NCBI GenBank assembly: GCA_039105265.1
Contig: JAPFFF010000017.1
Span: 1,426,001-1,490,000 of the forward strand
DNA: 64,000 nt
Direction: 5' to 3'
DNA from: Tritrichomonas musculus
Taxonomy: Eukaryota; Parabasalia; Tritrichomonadida; Tritrichomonadidae
Position numbers and translations under genes: made by a program. The notes beneath the pieces were generated by a model. The model ran no database searches. It saw nothing but the letters and a program-made list of their open reading frames with translations, and was not told the origin of the DNA. Shown piece after piece: positions 52,422-61,710 of the stretch (positions are counted from its first letter, which is position 1; every line of letters begins with the position of its first letter).

Positions 52422-53333
52422 ATGCAAAAGGGGATAGATGATGACAATATAAGCGTTTCTTCCTCACTATCAGCTGATGAACCTATCACTCCAAAGCACA
52501 TTTCCGAAGTTACTTTTACTTCATGGGCTGATCAATATTCGAAATGCGAAAAAATGTCTTTTGAAGAAAAAGGTGAAAAAGAGAGCCGCTTATTTTGGCT
52601 TAAAACTACTAGGGATTTCACAAAATTAAGTGAAATGCAAAGATATTATCAGTTTTTAAGATACGCTCAACTTCGTCCAAAACTTCATCACCTCATTCGC
52701 GCCCACTATTTTGAAATATGGAGGAAAGGCGTATATTCTTCTAGATGGCGCCGACTCTCTCGCCTAATCCTAATGAAGAAATATTTAGATGATATAGGTG
52801 AATCTGGTGAACGAGTAAAATATGTAAGATCAAAGATATCAGGAAAGATGTACAAAGAAATTGTTAATGATGAAAAATCGAAACAAAGTTTGGATGTTAT
52901 TGCTTCTGATATGCTTAACACTGTGAATCCATTAAGCATTCTAATGCCCAAGCCAGAAGTTCCTGTTCGTGAAAAAACAGCCCTTGACTCTCCTTTTTCC
53001 TCAAGCATGGTAAATTCTCCAAAATCACTAAATTCACCAAGATCAACAAGATCCCCAAAGTCACCAAGATCTTCAAAATCACCAAAATCACCAAAATCTC
53101 CCAAAAGGTCACCTACCAAATCACGAGAAGTGGATTTGATGACAAATGAAGATGTAGAGGTGCAAGCTCAAGTGACTAAATGCGAGTCAGAAGTTCAAAC
53201 ATTACCTTTGCAAAAAAAGAATAATATTCCTTTATTGATCCTAATTTTTCTAATTGCATTAATTGCTGGCATAATAGCTTTCTTCTTTATTAGTCCAGCA
53301 GGAGTATTTAGATCTTCATTTGACGATGAATAA
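52422..53333 (+). CDS. Membrane-anchored protein, paralogue of the 2.3 kb gene
   Basis: 303 residues from the ATG at 52422. The frame has earlier ATGs at 52383 and 52386, but the inner start gives an N-terminus like that of its paralogue (acidic, then a Ser run). The shared block at about residues 50-140 reads ESRLFWLKTTRDFTKLSEMQ, then a Tyr/Leu helix, then W-x(8)-W with basic residues (RRLSRLILMKK). A tandem run of SPKSP/SPRST units (about 205-235) is a likely phosphorylation tract. The final hydrophobic helix (PLLILIFLIALIAGIIAFFF) leaves a tail of about 12 residues, a tail-anchor arrangement. No known domain. Confidence 0.75.
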   Translation: MQKGIDDDNISVSSSLSADEPITPKHISEVTFTSWADQYSKCEKMSFEEKGEKESRLFWLKTTRDFTKLSEMQRYYQFLRYAQLRPKLHHLIRAHYFEIWRKGVYSSRWRRLSRLILMKKYLDDIGESGERVKYVRSKISGKMYKEIVNDEKSKQSLDVIASDMLNTVNPLSILMPKPEVPVREKTALDSPFSSSMVNSPKSLNSPRSTRSPKSPRSSKSPKSPKSPKRSPTKSREVDLMTNEDVEVQAQVTKCESEVQTLPLQKKNNIPLLILIFLIALIAGIIAFFFISPAGVFRSSFDDE

Positions 53334-53554
53334 TGTTAATAAAAACAAATGTTAATAAACAAGGAAACTACGTAATGATTAGCGCACTTTTTTCTTTGAC
53401 TATTGTTTATATAATTAGAATAATCGAAAATGAAATGATACGATATAAAATGTATTAATGAATTGAGTATAAGACATAAAAGAAAACAAAGAATATCAAT
53501 TAACTCTATTTCATATAAAAATATTTAATAGAAGACATTTTTAATATAAAATAT

Positions 53555-54298
53555 TTACATTACATTCTTCAAAATATTATCTCTAACTTCGTCAAAGTAG
53601 GGCATAATTTGGTCATTTTGTTCTCCCTTGTCCGATGAAGCTGCAGCCGCCGGCAAAAATGGGATTTTGGCTAAAATAGGAAGACAAGTATCATCACTCA
53701 TATCATCTGCAGCATTTGGCCCAAGAAACTCAGAAACTTCTCCACAGCATGGGCACATTACTCCACAAAAATTCTCTATAATACCTTTAACTGGGGCTCC
53801 CATTTGCTCACAAAGGTTTATACCTTTTCTGACGTCAGCTACCGAGAGGATGTTTGGTGTTGTAACAACATATATTGAAAAAGGTAAATTTTTCTGTTTT
53901 AAAATTTGAAGCGTTGATATATGTTCATCACTTGTTCCTGGGGGCATATCGACAACAACAACTTTTGTTGACCATTCAATTAACTCAAAGAATGTACTAA
54001 TCATTCCATGCTTTCTTGGACCACGCCATATGACTGCGTCATTGGGATCTGTTAGAAGAAGACCAAGAGATATAATTTCAATATTCCCACTTTTTGCTGG
54101 AACCATTTTTCCTTCTTTATTAGCGATTGATTGCCCTTTTATCCCAAATAATGTTGGAATTGAAGGACCCGTTAGATCCAAATCTAGTAGACCAACTGAT
54201 GGAAGTTTTGCACTTAGCGAGCGGGCGATATTTGAAGCAACTGTCGACTTACCAACTCCACCTTTACCACTCATAACGAGAACATAGTACCTTTCCAT
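53555..54298 (-). CDS. Cfd1/NUBP2-type cytosolic Fe-S assembly ATPase
   Basis: 247 residues from the ATG at 54298; the longer frame to 54325 opens at TTG. The deviant Walker A, MSGKGGVGKSTVA (about 9-21), is followed by DLDLTGPSIP, the switch DMPPGTSDEH and the cluster motif NFCGVMCPCCGE with the CPxC pair. These are hallmarks of Mrp/Nbp35 P-loop scaffolds. There is no N-terminal four-Cys ferredoxin-like extension, which fits Cfd1 (NUBP2) rather than Nbp35. It would bridge 4Fe-4S clusters with Nbp35 in the cytosolic assembly pathway. A TCATTT initiator (54304-54309, complement) precedes the ATG by about 8 bases. Confidence 0.9.
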   Translation of the reverse strand: MERYYVLVMSGKGGVGKSTVASNIARSLSAKLPSVGLLDLDLTGPSIPTLFGIKGQSIANKEGKMVPAKSGNIEIISLGLLLTDPNDAVIWRGPRKHGMISTFFELIEWSTKVVVVDMPPGTSDEHISTLQILKQKNLPFSIYVVTTPNILSVADVRKGINLCEQMGAPVKGIIENFCGVMCPCCGEVSEFLGPNAADDMSDDTCLPILAKIPFLPAAAASSDKGEQNDQIMPYFDEVRDNILKNVM

Positions 54299-54303
54299 TT
54301 GAT

Positions 54304-54309
54304 AAATGA
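54304..54309 (-). promoter_or_regulatory. Initiator-like TCATTT before the Cfd1-type gene
   Basis: On the minus strand TCATTTATCAA is followed at once by the ATG at 54298. It supports the inner start. Confidence 0.45.
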
Positions 54310-54325
54310 AAAATTTTATAAACAA

Positions 54326-57300
54326 AATCTGGCCACTTATTTTCAGAATTTTCTTATATTTTTCAAAACATTCACTAAGAATTTAAAATATAATTTTTGG
54401 GATATTGATTTTGGCACCCAAAATGCACCCCGGCCAAATAGGTATTCAAAAAATGCACCCCAAATCGGTTTTGCACCCAAATTTTATTATTGCACCCAGA
54501 GTTGTAATATGATTTGAGAATATTTCTCAAAATTCAATGAAAATTGAGATATAGGTCCCAAATTTTTTGAATTAATTGAAATTATTAAATAAATTTTTCA
54601 GATAAAAAACGATTAATTTTTTTTTATAGATTCTAATATTCAATAAAAATATTAATATTTTGAATATAAATGCAGATTCATGTAATTATATATATATTAT
54701 TAAAATTATATTTTTATTTTAATAAGATATTTATTCAAATTTTATCAAAATAAAAATAGATTAATATAAAAAGAGAGATATGGTTATAAATTGACCTTAT
54801 AATGTTATTTTTATGTATTTTAATATAATAACAAAGGATTACATTAGATTTATTTATTAATTTGTTATTTATTTTTATATATATAATTTATTTAAAAATT
54901 ATATTAAATGTATATATATAATTGATCAAGAAATATATATAATAAATAATACATACTTTCAATGATATTCAATTTTCAATAATTAGCATGAAAATAATTT
55001 ATTGAAATTCTAATCGTCTAACGAGTAAATTGTGAGTTTTTCCTTCAAATAATTTGAAAGAATTGAATCTATCGTTCGAATTTTTTTGGCGAGGTTCGTT
55101 TTCTCGCCAAATACCTGATAAATAATATTTTTGATAAATAATTGTTAATATATAATTTAGGTTCGGAAAAATTATCATTCCTCAGAAAAATTATCATAAA
55201 TTATCAGTAAAAAGTGACAACTAAAATATACGTTTTTATGTATATATTTTTCATTAAATATTAAAAAAAATGAGTATATATTTGAAAATATTGTTTTTTT
55301 TTATATTTTTTTTCAAAAACAAAGTTTTTTTTTTGTTACGAATCGTTTTATTTTCAAAATGGAAGTCTATAATTAAAATGTTATGGCTAGATCTTAATCT
55401 TTTTTTAAAATTTTCTATTATTTTAATAAAGCTTTATTTGATTTATATTAATGTGATTTTAGTATTATATTATTTAAATATTATATTATTTTATTATAAA
55501 ATATGTTTATAATTTCTTAGTTATTAAGATAATAGTGCATATATTGTAATAAATTTCTATTAATATGAAAACAATTACCATTAGAATTCAATCGATCAGT
55601 TAACATATTTTCGATAATAATTGAATAGAGATAATTATATAAGTTTAGATGATATCTTATTATATATTTAATTTATTAATGTTCATATAATTAATTATAA
55701 TTAAAATAACATTTTATTCTAAAGGGCAAATAAGCTCTGCTAAATATTAATAAAGAATCGATACATATATAAATTACTCTAATTAATATTTTGTGTATTC
55801 AAATTTTTTGTTCATTGAAAAATTTTCTGACTTTTTTTTAAATTAACAGCTACTACAATAAGTAAGTTTATAGGTGAATTTGACTCAAGTTTTTGCTTCC
55901 ATTATTTTAAAAGAAATCGAAATTTTGATAAAGAAAATTGAATAAAAATATTTTTATTTTAACTTTTTGATAAGACTGCAAAATTTCCCCACTTTATGAA
56001 TGCTTTAAATTTTTTATTTTATTGAATTTTTTCAATTGCACGATTGTAATGAGATTTAAATCTCAGTTTATTATATGAAAATATCTTATTATTATATTTG
56101 AAATTTATAAATATTATATATATATATAATTATTATATATAAATATACAAAATATAAAACTTATAATTCAAATATATTTTAAATAATTGAAATAAATGCA
56201 TATTTTTAAAATATCTTATAATTCTTTATCAAATGTCTAAACTTTTTGTAAAAAATAAAATCAAAATATTATTTTTAAAAATTTGATTATACATTCGATT
56301 TAACGTCAAATGCTATGCAAAATTCAATGGGATACCAATTTAAGTTGTTTAAATATCTGCTTAAATTCAAAACGAGCTTTAATAAATTATGATGCTTTAA
56401 AAAATAGAAAAATAAGCCATTCAAATAAGCCAGCTTTTTCAATTATTCAGAAATTTTTTTTTTATTATCTTTATTATCATAAAAGTGCCAAAATGATAAT
56501 TATTCCGAGCCTAAATATATAATACTATTTTTTTTTCCAATCTAAAATTTTGGAGTTGAAATTGAGTTCTATTTACGAATATTTCATTTTTAAAAAATAC
56601 TTTATTTTTTGCTGAACAAATAACTGATTTGCTATTAATAAACATCAAATGATTTATCTATTTAATTTATTTAATTACTATTAATTTTTTCAGAATGATT
56701 TAAATTTGATTTTTCATATACTGCTTTAATAGCACTTTTTATTATTATTATATATTATAAAATAATGTTATTATTTATATTCAAATGTTTAATTGTTTAT
56801 ATATTGTTTTTTTTATGAGTTATATATAAATTATTGACTTCAAAAAAATATCTCAATTAATTTGAATAATCTCATAGAATCGGTCAGACTGATTGCACCT
56901 ATTTTGCACCCAAATAAACTAAATAAAAAGTGGCTTTCTTATACAAAATTTTTCTATCTTCATTTCTAACTTTTTTGGCTCAAAATCCTTTATAAAGTAT
57001 TTTATTTCTGGTAATTTGCTTTGTTTACCGTGGAATCGATTGTTCTGTCTCTTTTTCATCCTTTTTTTTGCAAATATTCAAATATTATATAGTTTTCATA
57101 ATAATTCAATTTATTGGTTTAAAATGGTTGTTTATAATATACTTAATTATTCTGTCATATGAAAATTTAGAAGCTAGCTGAGAGTAAAAAAATATTTGTG
57201 TTTTAAAATTGTTATAATCTACCTCAGAATATATTGAAAGAATAAAAAAAAATCCATATTTTGAATACTCTGATTTGAATGCTCTCACAAAAATATAAAA

Positions 57301-57430
57301 TTTGATATAAATATTAATTTTAAACGGATATTTAAGATTTTAAAACGATTTTCTTAAAGAACAAAGTGAGATTAATATCAAGCAAAGATGCAGAATGAGG
57401 CTTGATATTATAAATTTATTTTAGTATAAT
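54326..57430 (+). other. 3.1 kb gene-free AT-rich region with GCACCC motifs
   Basis: Four GCACCC motifs in one orientation lie at 54411-54500, and a further cluster (TTGCACCTATTTTGCACCC) is near 56890-56908. Otherwise the stretch is A/T low complexity. Frames at 55270-55512 and 56310-56522 are Phe/Ile/Leu/Lys-biased translations of AT-rich DNA and are not called. Confidence 0.5.
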
Positions 57431-59411
57431 AATTTTTTTGTTTTTTCAATTTTTTTTTTATATAATTTAAAACGATCAACTAAAAAATACTCAAAAATTA
57501 AAAAGATCAATTAAATTATTAATAAATCATTATGTAGATATAAATTGTTATAACCTTTTTTTTGTTTTTTCAATTTTTTTTTATATAATTTAAAACGATC
57601 AACTAAAAAATACTCAAAAAATAAAAAGATCAATTAAATTATTAATAAATCATTATGTAGATATAAATTGTTATAACCTTTTTTTTGTTTTTTCAATTTT
57701 TTTTTATATAATTTAAAACGATCAACTAAAAAATACTCAAAAAATAAAAAGATCAATTAAATTATTAATAAATCATTATGTAGATATAAATTGTTATAAC
57801 CTTTTTTTTGTTTTTTCAATTTTTTTTTATATAATTTAAAACGATCAACTTAAAAATACTCAAAAAATAAAAAGATCAATTAAATTATTAATAAATCATT
57901 ATGTAGATATAAATTGTTATAACCTTTTTTTTGTTTTTTCAATTTTTTTTTATATAATTTAAAACGATCAACTAAAAAATACTCAAAAAATAAAAAGATC
58001 AATTAAATTATTAATAAATCATTATGTAGATATAAATTGTTATAACCTTTTTTTTGTTTTTTCAATTTTTTTTTATATAATTTAAAACGATCAACTTAAA
58101 AATACTCAAAAAATAAAAAGATCAATTAAATTATTAATAAATCATTATGTAGATATAAATTGTTATAACCTTTTTTTTGTTTTTTCAATTTTTTTTTATA
58201 TAATTTAAAACGATCAACTAAAAAATACTCAAAAAATAAAAAGATCAATTAAATTATTAATAAATCATTATGTAGATATAAATTGTTATAACCTTTTTTT
58301 TGTTTTTTCAATTTTTTTTTATATAATTTAAAACGATCAACTTAAAAATACTCAAAAAATAAAAAGATCAATTAAATTATTAATAAATCATTATGTAGAT
58401 ATAAATTGTTATAACCTTTTTTTTGTTTTTTCAATTTTTTTTTAAACTGGAATCGAAAAGTCGATATCGCCAAATAAGCATTGAATTTTTTATTTTAAAA
58501 CAGAATTATTATTTTTGAGCAAAAAAAATAAGTGATTAGCGCCAAGCCAGCAAACCACTAAACTTTATCAATGAAAATACTCCACAAGTTCAATCATTTC
58601 AATTTTCTGCTATAACCCAACTTCAATATTCAATTTTGAAATAACATTAATTTCTCGAGTGATGCTCCAAAATAATCCAAAATTAGTCGATAAAGCAATA
58701 GAAAGCCTACTAATTATGATGATTCCACGCATTTCTAGTCTTTTTATGTAGTTTTTACTCTCTTTATTTTCAATCAATTAACATAATAGGAATTAAATGA
58801 AAAAAAATTAAGCTTTTCTACTATTTTTAATAAAGAAAACTCAATTAAACTATACAATAAGCATTCGAAAGGCTTTCAATTGATACAATTACATAATTAA
58901 TTTCAATCATTCTACCACAACTACTTCATTTTTCTTCAATACAATGCAAAAATCGATGCATGTCTCATTAAAAGAAGTTATACTCACCAAAATAAGTGAT
59001 GAAGAAAGAAGAAGTTGGTGTTTATTATTACTGGCTACATCTTAAATCGAAACTTTTTGAATAAAAATTATATAATTTTCAAACTTTTTGAGATCATCAA
59101 AATCTCGATATCATTATTTTCACTTTTTGATAAGCATTTTTCAGAGAGTTCTTAATTTTTGTTTGATTGAAAAAAATAATTGCCTCAAAATCGATATCCT
59201 GTTTTTGATTCCAGTTTATATAATTTAAAACGATCAACTAAAAAATACTCAAAAAATAAAAAGATCAATTAAATTATTAATAAATCATTATGTAGATATA
59301 AATTGTTATAACCTTTTTTTTGTTTTTTCAATTTTTTTTTATATAATTTAAAACGATCAACTAAAAAATACTCAAAAAATAAAAAGATCAATTAAATTAT
59401 TAATAAATCAT
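57431..59411 (+). repeat. 123-bp tandem array, about ten copies, split by a MITE
   Basis: About 8.2 units lie at 57431-58444 and 1.6 at 59217-59411, with the element 58445-59216 between them. A typical unit holds TTTAAAACGATCAACTAAAA and ends in ATAAATTGTTATAACC. From the third copy on, units alternate between ACTAAAAAAT and ACTTAAAAAT, so the recent growth step was a 246-bp dimer. It is noncoding. Confidence 0.95.
58445..59216. mobile_element. TA-flanked MITE of 772 bp inside the 123-bp array
   Basis: The ends are AACTGGAATC and its complement, with further imperfect similarity around GATATCGA. It is flanked by TA on both sides (58443-58444, 59217-59218). Removing it with one TA restores a normal array unit exactly, which proves the insertion and its edges. 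The Tc1/mariner-type target suggests that superfamily. No transposase frame is present. Two AACTTTTTGA motifs lie near the right end. Confidence 0.92.
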
Positions 59412-59592
59412 CATTTAGATGTGGAATATAGTGAAAATTTTTATTTTTTTTCAAAATTTCTTTTTTCTTGATATTAAAAACGTATTTATTAGAAAAAAAT
59501 CAATTTTGAATAATTTACAAAAAAAATTATATAAGTTTCTTCAAAATTGAATAATGTCTTCAAAAATGAGTACTTTTTAGTCTCTTATTATT

Positions 59593-59598
59593 TCACTT
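59593..59598 (+). promoter_or_regulatory. Initiator-like TCACTT before the interrupted 59.6 kb gene
   Basis: It matches the TCA-Py-T-T/A consensus and ends 6 bases before the ATG. Confidence 0.4.
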
Positions 59599-59604
59599 TA
59601 AAAA

Positions 59605-61710
59605 ATGGATATTTACAAAGAACAAAGTTACTCCAAAGATATTAGTTTAAAATTCGATGAAATAAATGTGTTTTTTGGTGAAAAAGATTACACATCAAAC
59701 TTTAATCGCATCGAAATTTTTCAGAAAATAGAAGAAGAACTTAAAAATATTGATGTCATTTACAAAACAAAAAATTATAAATTAATTCATGATATGATAA
59801 TGCAGATTTTACTTTTTTTAAATTCAGAAAATTATGAATTTGAAGATAATGATGAAAATTTTATTCTTTTTTTTATTCAAAAATCTCAATTATTAACCAA
59901 TTTAACTGAATTTTTCGAAACAAATAATGAAAATTTTATTTTATCTATATTTCATTTTTTTATCTCTTTATCAGTGTTATCGGGTGATTATATCGATTTT
60001 TTGATTCCTCATTTTAAAAATATTGAGTTTATAAATAGGTGTGGCGATCGGAAGTGAAGTGTCAGAAAAAATGAAAAATCCATAGAATTGGATGATATTT
60101 TGTATTGGTGGATTAAATTGTAATATAATATTTATAAAATTATTATTTTAAAAATTCTATGTAGCATTTCCAAGATATGAATAAATACGAAATTCAATTG
60201 AAAATAATCGTTTTTTCCTAATGAAAAATGAAACTTTATTATATTTTTCCAACTTATGTAAAGATTCTCGAGTAAACAATATTAAAGAAAAAACATATGA
60301 CGCCAAAAAAGAAAGTAGCTTCCCTAAAATATAATTTTTAGAACATTCAATTTAGAAAAGATAATTTGAATTATATAATATAGGTAACTTGTGCTTAAAA
60401 AAATAAAATAAATATTTTACAAAGGAGTAAAAACAAAAGTCAATTCGTTTTTGCCAGTTTTGAATGAATTGGGATAAATAATTTTTATATTTTATTCATA
60501 ATGAATTAAAAAAAAATTGTTTATTCCTATTCTATAGAACATTATAAATTCCTTTCTCCAATTTCTTGATTGATTTATATGAAATGATAAAAAAAATAAT
60601 ATTTTATTTATTATTTTGTAAGTTTCAATATTTTTTCCTGATAAATTTAAGCTATTTAAAAATATTCAAGTGGTTTAATATGCGAATGGCTTATAAATTT
60701 TTTATATAAAGCTTAAAACAAATCATATTTTTTATATAACATGTCTTAAAATTGAATGAAAAAATCATTTATTTTATATCTTAAATTTCGCACATAGAAT
60801 TTTATTTTTTATTCAAAATATATAATCAATATAGGACGTAACATTTAATTAATTGGTTTAATTTGTGATCTATGGATTTTTTAAGTTTTATTTCAATTTT
60901 TTGACACTTCACTTCCGATCGCCACACCTATGTTTATAATTGTTTTTTTAAAAAAGAATATAAATTCAACAAAAATTTTATCTAATTTTTACATATTATT
61001 AGGAGTTTTTTGTGAATATTCAGAAATATATCGTTTAAATCTTATTAATTCGAATTTTTTTTCTTTTAATAATTTTGTTTTTCAAAATTTTAATAAACTT
61101 CAAAGTTTAATTTTTTTTTCTAAATTTTTTCAAGATATATCGGATGACTTAGATCTAATTGCAGCATTTCAGGAATTCCAACAATTTTTTTCTCTTTTAA
61201 AAGTTTATTTTAATGGTATTATTATTAAGAATTTTAATTCAACTCTACCAAATCCAAAAAGTTTTAAATACGAATCAAAAATATCATTTTTGATAATAAA
61301 TCTATTTCGAAATTGTTATTTATCTTCACCAATTAAATCAATTTTTATTTCAGAAAATATTTCTCTATTTATTCAAGATCAACTTTGTTATTTTGATTCT
61401 AATAATATTTTTTTTTCAAAAAATTATATCAGATTGCATTGATGTTATAGAAATAAGTTATCCTATTCAAAACATACAAAAATTCGTTCAATTTTATAAT
61501 AAACTTTTTGAATTTATAAATGTTCTACCTTTTTCAAAAAAATCATTATTATTTAAATCATTTGTATCGATCATATACAAATCAAGCGATCCTATCATTT
61601 ATAAAATTATCCCAGAGATTACTTCTGAACTTCGAGATTATTCTAATTCTGAAATTTATTTTGGTGAAGATATTGATAACTTCATCGCAAAAATATGTCA
61701 AAATGAATAA
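59605..61710 (+). pseudogene. Helical-protein gene interrupted by a 891-bp MITE and one further frame change
   Basis: The frame opens at an ATG (59605) with a TCACTT initiator at 59593-59598. It reads as a helical protein of ARM-like style (KLIHDMIMQILLFLNSENYE, FILSIFHFFISLSVLSGDY) until 60037, where the MITE starts. After the MITE the same frame continues in phase from 60930 (KILSNFYILLGVFCEYSEI) to 61442. The tail (61443-61710, ELRDYSNSEIYFGEDIDNFI at its end) lies in another frame; the switch is close to a run of T near 61410. The host gene thus looks disrupted, unless the insert is removed from RNA. Total coding length without the insert is about 400 codons. Function unknown. Confidence 0.7.
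60038..60928. mobile_element. TA-flanked MITE of 891 bp inserted in a gene
   Basis: A perfect 26-bp inverted repeat starts GGTGTGGCGATCGGAAGTGA at 60038, with its complement ending at 60928. TA dinucleotides flank it (60036-60037 and 60929-60930). The interior has no transposase. Insertion is shown independently by the host reading frame, which resumes in phase across it. The Tc1/mariner-like target, and near-perfect ends by eye, suggest a recent event. Confidence 0.93.
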
